Assembly: GCF_900230185.1 (NCBI RefSeq)
Contig: NZ_OCSR01000001.1
Span: 5,890,001-5,954,000, forward strand
Reading direction: 5' to 3'
Length of the DNA stretch: 64,000 nucleotides
Source: Burkholderia sp. OK233
Lineage (GTDB): Bacteria > Pseudomonadota > Gammaproteobacteria > Burkholderiales > Burkholderiaceae
Position 1 is the stretch's first letter, and every line of letters starts with the position of its first letter. The notes below the pieces were generated by a model. That model saw only the letters and a list, made by a program, of their open reading frames with translations. It did not search any database and was not told the origin of the DNA. A program made the position numbers and the translations under genes. This document shows positions 8,179 through 17,537 of this stretch, piece after piece.

Positions 8179-9477
8179 ATGAGCGATACCATCACGACTG
8201 ACCGCACGAGTGCGGACCCGGCACAATCGAAAAGCAAGGGCGCACAGGATGGCGCCACCGGAACCTCGCCGAACGCAACGCCGCCCGGCGCCTCAGGCAA
8301 GCGCAAGCTATGGCTCGCGCTCCTCGGCATCGGGGTCGCGGTCGCGGGTGCGGCGTATGGCGCGTACTACTTCAAGTATGGGCAATATCACGAGTCAACC
8401 GACGACGCGTACGTCAACGGCAACCTCGTGCAGCTCACGCCGCAAGTGACCGGCACGGTCAACGCGGTCAACTCGGACGACACGCAGATCGTCAAAGTGG
8501 GAGACCCGGTCGTCACGCTGGACCCGGCCGATTCGAAGATCGCGCTCCTGAACGCCGAGGCGGCGCTCGGCCAGGCCGTGCGCCAGGTGAGCACGCTCTA
8601 CGTGAACAACGACTACTACGCGGCGAACATCGCGCAGCGCGAGTCGGACCTGGCCCGCGCGCAGGACGATTTGAAGCGGCGTGTCGCGGTGGCCGGCACC
8701 GGCGCGGTGTCGGCGGAAGACGTCTCGCACGCCCGTGACGCTGTGGCCGCCGCTCAGGCAGCGCTCGACGCCGCTCGCCAGCAGGCGCAATCGAACCATG
8801 CGCTGACCGACCGCACGTCGATCGAACAGCATCCGAACGTACAAGCCGCCGCCGCAAAGGTTCGCGACGCCTACCTAGACTACGCACGCAATACGCTGCC
8901 GGCGCCGGTGACAGGCTACGTTGCGCAGCGCTCGGTGCAGGTTGGCCAGCGCGTCGCGCCGGGCACGCCGCTGATGTCGATCGTGCCGCTCGACGGTGTC
9001 TGGGTCGACGCCAACTTCAAGGAAGTTCAGCTGCGCCGGATGCGCATCGGTGAGCCGGTCACGATGACGGCGGATGTCTACGGTTCGGGCGTCAAGTACC
9101 ACGGACGGGTGATCGGCTTCTCCGCGGGAACGGGCAGCGCATTCGCGACGTTGCCGGCGCAGAACGCGACCGGCAACTGGATCAAGATCGTGCAGCGCCT
9201 GCCGGTGCGTATCGCGCTCGATCCGAAGGAGCTGGAAGCGCATCCGCTTCGCATTGGGCTGTCGATGGCGGTCGACGCCGACACGCGCGACGACTCCGGC
9301 ACGCAGCTCGCCGCCGCTGTGAACACGACCTATCGCACCGATGTGTTTGCGCAGTACGGCAGAGAAGCCGATGCGGAGATCGCGAAGATCATCGGGCAGA
9401 ACGAGATCGCGCCACAGGCGAAGACTGCACGGCCTGCTTCGGCGAAGGTGGCGATGCGGGATCAGACGCGCGGCTAG
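8179..9477 (+). CDS. HlyD/EmrA-type periplasmic adaptor
   Basis: This 432-aa membrane-fusion protein has a Gly/Ala-rich cytoplasmic N-terminus, one transmembrane helix (about residues 37-58) and the EmrA-like start of the lipoyl domain (ESTDDAYVNGNLVQLTPQV). A coiled-coil hairpin rich in Ala, Gln and Asp (about 115-215) follows, then the second lipoyl half (PAPVTGYVAQRSVQVGQRV) and a beta-barrel domain. It links the DHA2 pump to the NodT duct. It is the last gene of the cluster; 400 nt without a recognisable gene follow. Confidence 0.93.
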   Translation: MSDTITTDRTSADPAQSKSKGAQDGATGTSPNATPPGASGKRKLWLALLGIGVAVAGAAYGAYYFKYGQYHESTDDAYVNGNLVQLTPQVTGTVNAVNSDDTQIVKVGDPVVTLDPADSKIALLNAEAALGQAVRQVSTLYVNNDYYAANIAQRESDLARAQDDLKRRVAVAGTGAVSAEDVSHARDAVAAAQAALDAARQQAQSNHALTDRTSIEQHPNVQAAAAKVRDAYLDYARNTLPAPVTGYVAQRSVQVGQRVAPGTPLMSIVPLDGVWVDANFKEVQLRRMRIGEPVTMTADVYGSGVKYHGRVIGFSAGTGSAFATLPAQNATGNWIKIVQRLPVRIALDPKELEAHPLRIGLSMAVDADTRDDSGTQLAAAVNTTYRTDVFAQYGREADAEIAKIIGQNEIAPQAKTARPASAKVAMRDQTRG

Positions 9478-9874
9478 GCACATCCAGCGCGAGAGTAGCC
9501 CCAGCGACAGGGGTGCCTTCGCGCTTCTTACAGCCGCATGCCAACATGGCGCAACGCTGCCCGGCGTGCGCCGGCCAACCCAGGACGAACTGAAGCACCG
9601 GCGCAATCAGGCAACCGCAGTGCGTCAACAGATTGGACTTATGGACTTTTCGACAGCTTAACGCGCGCTCCGAGCCTGCTCGAAATGCAGACACCTATGC
9701 TCAATCAGATTCATGGCACACAAAACGACTACCTGCAACGCGCATTCGCCACCTTCGTGCTCTACCATGCATCTATGACGCAAACGACAGTTGTCTCCGA
9801 CAGAGCTGGATGGCAACCCTTGTGGGATGGGGCATCACGAAGCGCGTTGCATGTGCTGCCATCAAGGGGACCAT
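9478..9874 (+). other. Intergenic region with no recognised gene
   Basis: Short open frames occur on both strands, but none has a recognisable product. A Shine-Dalgarno-like AAGGGGA at the right end serves the LysR start at 9875. I see no clear promoter elements or repeats. Confidence 0.5.
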
Positions 9875-10795
9875 ATGGACTATCTTGAGAGTTTGCGAGT
9901 GTTCCGTTCTGTCGTCGAGACTAAAAGTTTTACGCGGGCAGCAGACATGCTGGGTACTAGCGTACCGGCCGTGTCACGCGCCATTTCACGACTCGAGACC
10001 CGGCTGGGCAGCCGTCTGTTCCATCGCACGACGCGGCAGATTTCGATGACGGAGGCGGCGGAACGCTTCTATGCTGGGTGCTCCCGCATTCTGGACGATC
10101 TGGAGGTGCTGGAGGCTGAAGCGTCGATGCAGACAGTTCAGCCTAGCGGCGTGCTCCGGCTCGTCGCCCATACTACGGCGACGGTGCTTCGACTCGTACC
10201 GCTGATCTCGACCTTCAAGCGCAAGTATTCCGAAGTCGATCTGGATGTGACCCTCACCGAGCGACCGGTAGATCTGGTCGCGGACGGTTATGACCTGGGC
10301 CTCGTCGTCCCCTTCATGCTGAGCGCCGAGACCGCCGTCACTCGACTTCTCGAGCGCGTACCGCTCACCATCGTAGCTACGCCGGAGTATCTGAAAAGAC
10401 GCGCATTGCCCGAGCATCCATCCGAGTTGACCAAACACACGTTCGTCGTTGTATCGCCGTCTGTTCGCAAGTCCGAGTTGACCTTCCGCCTGGACGAAGG
10501 GGATCTGACCATCCCACTTACGTATCACGTTGCTTCGAATAACCCAATGTTCAATCGGGAAATGGTACTGGAGGGATTCGGCATCGGTGCGGTGTCGGCC
10601 GCGCTTGTGCAGGCTGAGCTGTCCTCCGGCCGGCTAGTACCGATCCTTGGCGACTTCGAAATCGTCGATGGTGCGTTTGAAATCCGGTTGGCATACAACT
10701 CGCGAACTCTCTTGCCGGCCAAGGTTAGAGCGTTTGTCGAGCATGCCACAGCGTTTTTTGAGGAAACAGCAGACGCCCAGCCGACATTGAGCTAA
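9875..10795 (+). CDS. LysR family transcriptional regulator
   Basis: This 306-aa protein has an N-terminal winged helix-turn-helix (LRVFRSVVETKSFTRAADML, then SVPAVSRAISRLETRLGSRL) and a C-terminal periplasmic-binding-protein-like effector domain. It is of the type that starts MDYLESLRVF, common in Burkholderiales. I chose ATG 9875 because AAGGGGA lies just upstream and the family starts there; the longer frame from 9791 adds non-conserved residues. It sits alone, and its target is not apparent. The 3.9-9.5 kb pump locus on the same strand has its own MarR genes. A strong hairpin overlaps its stop codon. Confidence 0.92.
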   Translation: MDYLESLRVFRSVVETKSFTRAADMLGTSVPAVSRAISRLETRLGSRLFHRTTRQISMTEAAERFYAGCSRILDDLEVLEAEASMQTVQPSGVLRLVAHTTATVLRLVPLISTFKRKYSEVDLDVTLTERPVDLVADGYDLGLVVPFMLSAETAVTRLLERVPLTIVATPEYLKRRALPEHPSELTKHTFVVVSPSVRKSELTFRLDEGDLTIPLTYHVASNNPMFNREMVLEGFGIGAVSAALVQAELSSGRLVPILGDFEIVDGAFEIRLAYNSRTLLPAKVRAFVEHATAFFEETADAQPTLS

Positions 10796-10818
10796 TTCGG
10801 AGCTATGCGAATTAGCTC
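10789..10818 (+). terminator. Stem-loop at the end of the LysR gene
   Basis: GAGCTAATTCG and CGAATTAGCTC form a perfect 11-bp stem with an 8-nt loop, overlapping the stop codon. No T run follows on either side, so it may be a Rho-independent-like structure or a regulatory palindrome. Confidence 0.45.
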
Positions 10819-11981
10819 GATGCACACGTTGGTATGTCAGTACTCAGCCTCTGCCGTTGGAGGGCTGGAATTCGCGTCCAAGGACGCTCAGCAACATTAA
10901 ACTGAGGCCCTAAATTTGGGGTCGAAGCCGTCGGCGAGCTAAAGTCGGAACTGGTGTACGGAGGAGTTGAGGCGGGAGATTGAAGTCGGTGAATCGGTCG
11001 TGAACGAATCATCAAGGTCGCAGTGTAATAGTGGCTGGCCGATGGACGATGCGCGCTAAAGCTATCTGGGGCGGATTGGACCGAGGGACTTCGTCGCTGC
11101 CGATTTCGGCGAGCAATATCTCATCGTGGAACCGAGGAACGCAATCGTCGCAGCGGTGTGTTCAGATAACGGCAAAGCAAAAACACGCGACGATTGCGCG
11201 CCAGTGCAAGTCGAGTTGCACGCCGGTGCAGTGGCTAATCGACGACGGCGTGATCCTTGCTTAATAGTCGGCAGGCGCACAGCGTGTTTGCTCGTCCAGG
11301 GCCGACGAGCGCCTGCTTGTCACATCGTGGGTGGCGGAGGGTGTGATGGCGGGTGTGCCGCGCGAGCCACTGTCAAGTTGTTGAGGAAATACCGGGAGAA
11401 AGGATACGTGAAGGGCGGCATTACTCGGTCCAATTCCAAGCACGGCCCGCAAGGAAAACCATACCTACCATCGCCGCCATCGCTAGCATCGCCGCAACGA
11501 GGTCGACAAGCACGATATCCATCGCGAAATTTAGCATGGCATGGCCCAGCACTTCTAGAAGACTTTCCAAACAAACCCCCTTTTTAAGAAACAAACTTGG
11601 TACCAAAGGTGGAGCAACCGCGATTTTTCTTGCGAATGGCGCAAGCGATCCAGATGCAGTAGGCGCCGCCGCAGTCCACGGCACCCGCGTGATCGGCCAC
11701 CTGCTGCTTGCGTATTTGTGGACGCAGGTAGCGCGGGTCGCGTTCGCGAGACACGATCGCGGCGAGGGCTTCGATGCGACGAGGCGGGCATTGAGGGGCG
11801 GTGGGAAGGCGTGGTGCGATCTGGACCGCTTACCTGGTCTGGAAAGTTCGCTCGCAGAGCTGCTGCATGCTTCGGGACGATGGTGATCAGCGAGCAGGGT
11901 GACTTGCTGACCATCGCAACATCAGGCCTCAGTTCGACTGTGTGCCCCCGGTCGTAGCCACCGTGACGAACCACCTGCCTC
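10819..11981. other. About 1.2 kb without an intact gene; probable degraded sequence
   Basis: No open frame here looks like an intact gene. The plus-strand stretch about 11600-11880 reads GASDPDAVGAAAVHGTRVIG and LLLAYLWTQVARVAF. It faintly resembles the C-terminal region of acyl-CoA dehydrogenases, but it has no start and no upstream domain. Part of the minus strand (about 11421-11550) encodes a hydrophobic, membrane-helix-like run. Both are weak. I read the region as gene debris between the LysR gene and a DUF4148 pseudogene. Confidence 0.4.
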
Positions 11982-12252
11982 TCAATCCTGGCTAACGGTA
12001 TCGCCTTGCACCGCCTCGTTTTGTGTAGCCACGCGTACTTGCGCTGCCTCGATGCGAGCTGCCGAATCGTTTGCGCTGTGAGCCGGGTCGTTGATGACAT
12101 CGAATGCCGGGTTCTAGACGGCCTTTCTTAATTGGGCAAGTACGGCTTGCACTTGCGCGTGCGTCAACGGTGCGTTCGATTCTTGTGCGATCGGTGCAAC
12201 CGACGCGGTGAGAATGGTAGCTATGACGATACCGCTGAATCAGCGACTTCAC
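11982..12252 (-). pseudogene. DUF4148 protein pseudogene
   Basis: A GTG start at 12252, preceded by GGGAGG, begins KSLIQ as in the intact DUF4148 gene at 2791-3111. The frame then shifts within the signal peptide. The second frame gives AQESNAPLTHAQVQAVLAQL, but where the intact protein has EKAGYNPA this one has KAV-stop-NPAF. The frame continues after that TAG to a TGA at 11982-11984. One frameshift and one nonsense codon therefore inactivate it. Confidence 0.8.
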
Positions 12253-12530
12253 GACGACGTACCTCCCAAAGGTGCATCTCAAATGGTGCAAACGTTGGGC
12301 TTGCAACCTGTGAGCACAGTCTAGTGGAGGTGTCGACCCTCGGTAATAGGCGACACGACAACTTATTGTTGTCTGTTCGAGAACAGTTGCGATTCCAGCA
12401 TGAGAGCCAGCCTATCTCGTGCCTGTCAACGCTGTCGACGCAGCATCAATTGCTCCGGAAGTTTTCAGCGGCCCGTTGAATCCGCCGATTACATGGACCC
12501 CGCCCGTGAATGCACAGGTTGGCGCGCGCC

Positions 12531-14090
12531 TCAGTGTGCGGCGCTCGCAGCGGCGGCACCGGCACCGCCTCCTCCGCTCGGCTTGGTGATCCAGATCAAC
12601 GGGATAATCACGATCATGATGATGGCCGAGGCATAAAAGACATCGTTTAGCCCCATCATCGCGGCCTGCGCGTCGACAACGTTATTGAACAGCGCATATG
12701 ACGACGCCGTATCGAGTCCCAGGAACGAGTGGTAGGCATCGAGTTGCTGATTGAACGCCGGATTGGTGAGACTGGTCTGCTGGGTCAATATCTCGTGATG
12801 CAGGATAGTGCGGTTGTTCCATGCGACGTTCGCCAGCGATGTGCCAACGCCACCGCCAAACACCCGCGCGAAAGTCGAAAGACCGGCCGCCGCAGGTATC
12901 TTTTCATGCGGTTGCCCAGACAGGATGATCACCGTCAACGGAGCGAAGAACAGGGCCATCGGAATACCCTGGAGCAGCGTCGGCAGGATGATATGCCCCA
13001 TATCGATGCCGGTGATGAAGAACGACCTCATGTAGTAGACACCCGCGAAACCGACGAACGCAAACGTACCAAGGATGCGTGCGTCGGTACGCGGCAAGAT
13101 CTTTCCCATGATCGGCGCACCAATCAATGCGAAAACACCAATCGGCGCGGTGGCGAGCCCTGAGTCGAGCGCGCGGTAGCCGAGGTAAGTCTGCATCCAC
13201 TGAGGCAGCAACACCAGCGTGCCGAAAAATATCGCATAGGCAATCGCGATCGAAATCGTGCCGCCGAGAAAGTTTCTCTGCCGGAACAGTGTCAGGTCGA
13301 CGATCGGATTCTTCTCCGTGAGTTCCCACACGACGAAGAACGCGAAGCTGATCAGCGCGACGACTGTCAACCCGATGATCGTCGTCGACGTAAACCAGTC
13401 AAGATCCTTGCCCTTGTCGAGCATCACCTGCAGCGACGCCACCCAGGCGATCAGTAGCAGCAACCCGATGGTATCGATGGGCAGTTTCCTTGTCGGCGTG
13501 TCGCGCTCGCGATAGAGGCTCCAAACCGTGGCTGCGGCGAATATGCCGACCGGGATGTTGATGTAGAAGATCCAGGACCAGCTATAGCTGTCTGTGACCC
13601 ATCCTCCGAGCGCAGGTCCAACAATCGGGCCCGTAACGGCGATCATCGAGAAGATCGACAGTGCAAACGAGGATTTATCTTTTGGCCAGGAACTGAGCAA
13701 TAGCGCTTGCGACATAGGAATCAGTGGTCCCGCTACGGCGCCTTGCAGCACGCGCGCCAGCAGCAGCACCGGCAATGACCACGCGATGCCGCACAGCCAC
13801 GACGACAGCACGAACAACAGGATCGATCCGACGAAAAGCCTCACCTGGCCGAGGCGCTGGGTCAACCAGCCGGTCAACGGAATCGACACGGCGTTCGCCG
13901 CGGCGAACACCGTGATGACCCAGGTGCCTTCATTGATGGATACGCCGAGGTTGCCCGAAATGGTCGGGATGGCGACGTTCGCGATCGACGAGTCCAGGAC
14001 GGTCATGAAACCCGCGAGACCCACGCTGAGCGAACCGAGAACGAGCTTGCCTTCCGTCAACGGAGGGTGCGACGTTGATTGAGTTGTCAT
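12531..14090 (-). CDS. DHA2 family (EmrB-type) drug:H+ antiporter
   Basis: This 519-aa MFS transporter closely resembles the 4478-6040 pump: the first helix has LDSSIANVAIPTISGNLGV, motif A is GWLTQRLGQVRLF, and motif C is GPIVGPALGGWV. It is the last gene of a minus-strand group whose upstream members are the adaptor (14171-15330, frameshifted) and the LivM-NodT fusion (15399-17534). The pump gene itself is intact. With a broken adaptor and an abnormal outer-membrane partner, it would need components from another locus to work as a tripartite system. No MarR gene or TATCTGA palindrome lies nearby. Confidence 0.92.
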   Translation of the reverse strand: MTTQSTSHPPLTEGKLVLGSLSVGLAGFMTVLDSSIANVAIPTISGNLGVSINEGTWVITVFAAANAVSIPLTGWLTQRLGQVRLFVGSILLFVLSSWLCGIAWSLPVLLLARVLQGAVAGPLIPMSQALLLSSWPKDKSSFALSIFSMIAVTGPIVGPALGGWVTDSYSWSWIFYINIPVGIFAAATVWSLYRERDTPTRKLPIDTIGLLLLIAWVASLQVMLDKGKDLDWFTSTTIIGLTVVALISFAFFVVWELTEKNPIVDLTLFRQRNFLGGTISIAIAYAIFFGTLVLLPQWMQTYLGYRALDSGLATAPIGVFALIGAPIMGKILPRTDARILGTFAFVGFAGVYYMRSFFITGIDMGHIILPTLLQGIPMALFFAPLTVIILSGQPHEKIPAAAGLSTFARVFGGGVGTSLANVAWNNRTILHHEILTQQTSLTNPAFNQQLDAYHSFLGLDTASSYALFNNVVDAQAAMMGLNDVFYASAIIMIVIIPLIWITKPSGGGGAGAAAASAAH

Positions 14091-14170
14091 TGTTTATCTC
14101 AGTTGAAAGCGTCCCGCCGTTGTGAAAGACACCCGTCCGCTCGCATTGCCTGCGTGCAGACACCGGCACG

Positions 14171-15330
14171 TTATCTGTTCGCGACGATGATGCGAGCGAT
14201 CTCCGTATCGGCTTCATTGCCGTACTTCGCAAATATGTCGGTTTGATAGACAGTGTTCTCGATGTTGCTCAGTGGGCCATCGCTTTCGTCCTTGATATCG
14301 ACGTCTACCAGCATAGATAGGCCAATGGCCAGCGGATGTTTTTCCAGCTCCTGCGGATCGAGTTCGATCCGCACCGGCAGACGCTGCACGACCTTGATCC
14401 AGTTGCCGGTTGCATTCTGAGCGGGCAGCAGTGAAAACGCAGAACCTGTACCAGCGGAGAAGCCGACCACCTTTCCGTGGTACACGATCGATGAACCGTA
14501 CTTGTCGGCTGTCAGTTCGACCGGCTGACCCATCCGCATGTGCCTGAGTTGCCCCTCCTTGAAATTCGCGTCGATCCAGATCTGCTGAAGTGGCACGACC
14601 GATACCAGCGGGTTGCGCGGCGATACGCGCTGACCGACCTGGACCGTACGCTTGGCGACGTAGCCCGTCACTGGGGCAGGCAGTGTGTTGCGCGCCGCGG
14701 CCAGATACGCGTCTCGAACCTTCGCGGCGGCCGCGAGTACGTCGCGATGGTTGTCGATCGTCGTGTTAGCGGTCAGCGCGCGATTCGACGCGAGCTGCTG
14801 TTGGGTGGCGTCGAGCACGGCCTGTGCTGACTTCACCGCATCACGTGCGTGCGAAATTCTTCTTGCGAGACGGCACCCGCCATTCCGGTGGCGAGCCGCC
14901 GTCGCAGGTCATCCTGCGCCTTTGACAGGTCCGATTGCCGCTGCGCGACCTGGGCGCGATATTTATCGTCGTCGATATACAGGCCGTGTACTCTGCGCAC
15001 CGTTTGCGCCAAGGTGGCTTCGGCCTGCTGGAGCGCGATGCGGGCGTCGGTTGCGTCTAGCACGACGACCGGATCGCCTTGCTTCACTGTCTGGGTATCG
15101 TCGGCGTTGACCGCGATGACCGTGCCGGTCACCTGCGGCGTGATCTGTACAACGTTGCCGTTGACGTAGGCGTCGTCTGTGTCCTCATGGAAGCGCGCGA
15201 CGAGGAAGTAATAGACGCCGTAGGCTACCGCCGCGACCAGGACTACGATGAACACGAGCGTCATCATGAGCTCGCGCTTGCGGCTGCCCTTCGGCTTTAC
15301 GCTGGCGGGCGGTTGCTGTGGAGTGCTCAT
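14171..15330 (-). pseudogene. HlyD/EmrA-type adaptor split by a frameshift
   Basis: The N-terminal part (14833-15330) has a transmembrane helix and the EmrA motif HEDTDDAYVNGNVVQITPQV. It stops after GAVSQEEF plus out-of-frame residues. The C-terminal part (from 14836 down to 14171) resumes in another frame with SHARDAVKSAQAVLDATQQQ and the second lipoyl half (PAPVTGYVAKRTVQVGQRV). One missing base near 14853 explains both frames. The intact relative at 8179-9477 has the same order (GAVSAEDVSHARDAV). The lesion would truncate the adaptor in its coiled coil. A sequencing error is possible, though the neighbouring nodT gene is also abnormal. Confidence 0.85.
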
Positions 15331-15398
15331 AGATATGCTCCGTGTTCTTGCAATCTGCGCCGTCTGTCCTGTCGGCCCTTTAGGATCCGCGCGCCACG

Positions 15399-17534
15399 TC
15401 AGTTGGCCGCCTGCGTCGCGGATGTCGAAGAAGACGGCACATCGGTTGGCACGACGAGGCTCTCCCGTTTCGCGTCGAAGCCGCCGCCAAGCGCCTTGAT
15501 AAGTCCGATCTGCGTGGCGCGGCGGGTCATCCTGAGGTTCGTCACCGTCTGTTCGGCGGCGAGCCGGTTCTGGTCGGCGTTAAGTACCTGCAATTGTTCG
15601 GACAGACCAGCCTTGTAGCGGATCACGGCCAGCTCGTAGGCTTTCGTCTGAGCGGCGAGGGCTTGCTGCGCATCAGCCGACTGTTGGTCAATCGAATGAA
15701 TGGTTGCGATGTGCGTTGCCGCGTCCGATAGCGCGTTGATCAACGTCTGGTTGTAGTTCGCGACGTCGAGGTCGAAATCCGCGTAGCGCCCTTTCAACTG
15801 TGAACGTAAGGCGCCGGCGTCAAAGAGCGGCAGATGGACCGCCGGACCGAATTGGATCTGACGGCTCGACCGAGTGAGGAAGCGGCCCCAGCCGAACGCA
15901 TCGAAGCCGAAACCGGCTGCAAGGTTGACATCCGGGAAGAACTCCGCCTTGGCTTCCGTTACGTCATGCATCACCGCCTCGGCCTGCCAGCGTGCGACAA
16001 CGATATCTGGGCGGCGCGAAACTAGATCGGCCGGCAGGTTACTCGGCAACGTCACTGTGGTTCCGGGCGTCAGCACCGGCTTCGTTATCTGCAGGCCGCG
16101 ATCCGGACCGTTGCCGAGCAGGGCGGCAAGCTGATGGCGCACTACAATGATCTGGCCATCGAGATCCCTCAGGTTGGTCTGGCTCGTGGCAATATCGCCT
16201 AGCGCAGTCTGCCTCTCGACGTTGGTATCGAGGCCCGCCACGACGCGGCCGTTGGTGATTCGGCTAATGTCTACGCGATCGCGGATTTCGCGAATTGCGA
16301 TGTCGCGCAGTTCGTAGAGTCGTGCTAACTGGTTATACGAGTTGGCGATCGAGGTGGCGAGCGTCACGCGGACTTGCTGCAGGTCGGCCTCGGCGGCTTT
16401 TTCCTGGGACACGGCCTGGCCAAGCCGTGCGCGGTTCTTGCCCCACAAATCCAGTTCCCACGAGGCACTGGCCAGTACGTTGTTCTCGCTGTACCACGTC
16501 CCCCCAAACGGAGGCGGGAAGATCGTGTTTTCGGAGTACAGTTCACGGATCCCGGAATAGCTGCCGTTTGCCTTGGGGTAGAGCGTTGATTTCGACGACT
16601 CGATATAGGACGAGACCTTTGCGATACGTGCCTCGGCCTGGGCGATCGATGGGTTGCCTTGCAGCGCTTCGTCGATCAACTGGGGCAGTTGCGGGTCGCC
16701 GAACTGGCTTGCCCAATCCGTCGACGGCCAGTGGCCGTCTTCGTTAGGCAGGCTCTGGCTTGAGGCGTACTGCGCCGGCACCTCAATCAGGATGGTGACG
16801 GATTGCAGATACGTGAAGCCGGTCGGGTCGATCGTCCCGAAGCGGGCGGCGAACAGGCTGCCTGCAGAACCGCCGATCAGTGCCCCCATGACGTAGGCGA
16901 GCATTTTGACTCGCAAGGTCGGCACGCCGACGGCTTCAGCCGCCGCCTCATCCTCGCGGATGCTGGTCCAGGCGCGTCCGAGCCGCGACTGACCGAGCCG
17001 GATCGCGAGCGCCAGCACTAGGACGAGGAACGCGATGCCCAGTTCGTAGACCGCCCGTGGGGAGCTGATTTCATAACCGAACAGGCTCGGACTGGCGATG
17101 CCGTAGATACCGTTCGGGCCGCCCGTGATGTCGAGATTGGTGGCCGCGATGCGGGTGATCTCGCCGAACCCCAGCGTGACGATCGACAGATAGTCGCTGC
17201 GCAGCCGCAGGGTGGGGTAGCCGATGACGATACCCGAAGCCCCGGCAAATGCGAGGCTAAACGGCAGCGTTTCCCAGAACGAGAAATGCAACAAGGTTTC
17301 CAGCAACGCCGTTGTGTAGGCGCCGATTGCAAAGAAAGCCGCATAGCCGAGATCCAGCAACCCGGCATAACCCACCACGATGTTTAGCACGAGGCCTAGG
17401 ATCGAATAGATGGTGATGGTCAGGCCGACATCGATGAGATAGTTGCTGGCGACTGCGGGCAGCGCCACGGCGGCAGCGAGCAGGGCGACGCCAGCGGGGC
17501 GAGACCAACGCGTTGACGCCTGCAGCGCGCTCAT
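15399..17534 (-). CDS. livM: LivM-NodT chimera: ABC permease N-terminus fused in frame to an efflux lipoprotein body
   Basis: This 711-aa open frame joins two unrelated families. Residues 1 to about 251 are a branched-chain amino acid ABC permease (LivM): helices, the cytoplasmic loop REDEAAAEAVGVPTLRVKML, and SAGSLFAARFGTIDPTGFTYLQS. Residues from about 253 to 711 are a NodT outer-membrane factor (QSLPNEDGHWPSTDWASQFG, SWELDLWGKNRARLGQAVSQ, LPADLVSRRPDIVVARWQAE). The junction is near 16780. LivM has lost roughly its last 70-100 residues, and NodT has lost its signal peptide and lipobox Cys. The genes usually next to livM (livG, livF) are absent. A deletion joining the two operons is the simplest cause. 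A working product is doubtful, because the barrel domain would follow inner-membrane helices. Confidence 0.9.
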   Translation of the reverse strand: MSALQASTRWSRPAGVALLAAAVALPAVASNYLIDVGLTITIYSILGLVLNIVVGYAGLLDLGYAAFFAIGAYTTALLETLLHFSFWETLPFSLAFAGASGIVIGYPTLRLRSDYLSIVTLGFGEITRIAATNLDITGGPNGIYGIASPSLFGYEISSPRAVYELGIAFLVLVLALAIRLGQSRLGRAWTSIREDEAAAEAVGVPTLRVKMLAYVMGALIGGSAGSLFAARFGTIDPTGFTYLQSVTILIEVPAQYASSQSLPNEDGHWPSTDWASQFGDPQLPQLIDEALQGNPSIAQAEARIAKVSSYIESSKSTLYPKANGSYSGIRELYSENTIFPPPFGGTWYSENNVLASASWELDLWGKNRARLGQAVSQEKAAEADLQQVRVTLATSIANSYNQLARLYELRDIAIREIRDRVDISRITNGRVVAGLDTNVERQTALGDIATSQTNLRDLDGQIIVVRHQLAALLGNGPDRGLQITKPVLTPGTTVTLPSNLPADLVSRRPDIVVARWQAEAVMHDVTEAKAEFFPDVNLAAGFGFDAFGWGRFLTRSSRQIQFGPAVHLPLFDAGALRSQLKGRYADFDLDVANYNQTLINALSDAATHIATIHSIDQQSADAQQALAAQTKAYELAVIRYKAGLSEQLQVLNADQNRLAAEQTVTNLRMTRRATQIGLIKALGGGFDAKRESLVVPTDVPSSSTSATQAAN

Positions 17535-17537
17535 AGG

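Noticed and set aside
9638..9888. Short frames between hlyD and LysR as genes.
   Set aside because: No recognisable product, and they overlap the LysR leader.
11421..11684. Minus-strand frame with a hydrophobic C-terminal half as a small membrane protein.
   Set aside because: No ribosome-binding site or family match, and surrounded by apparent debris.
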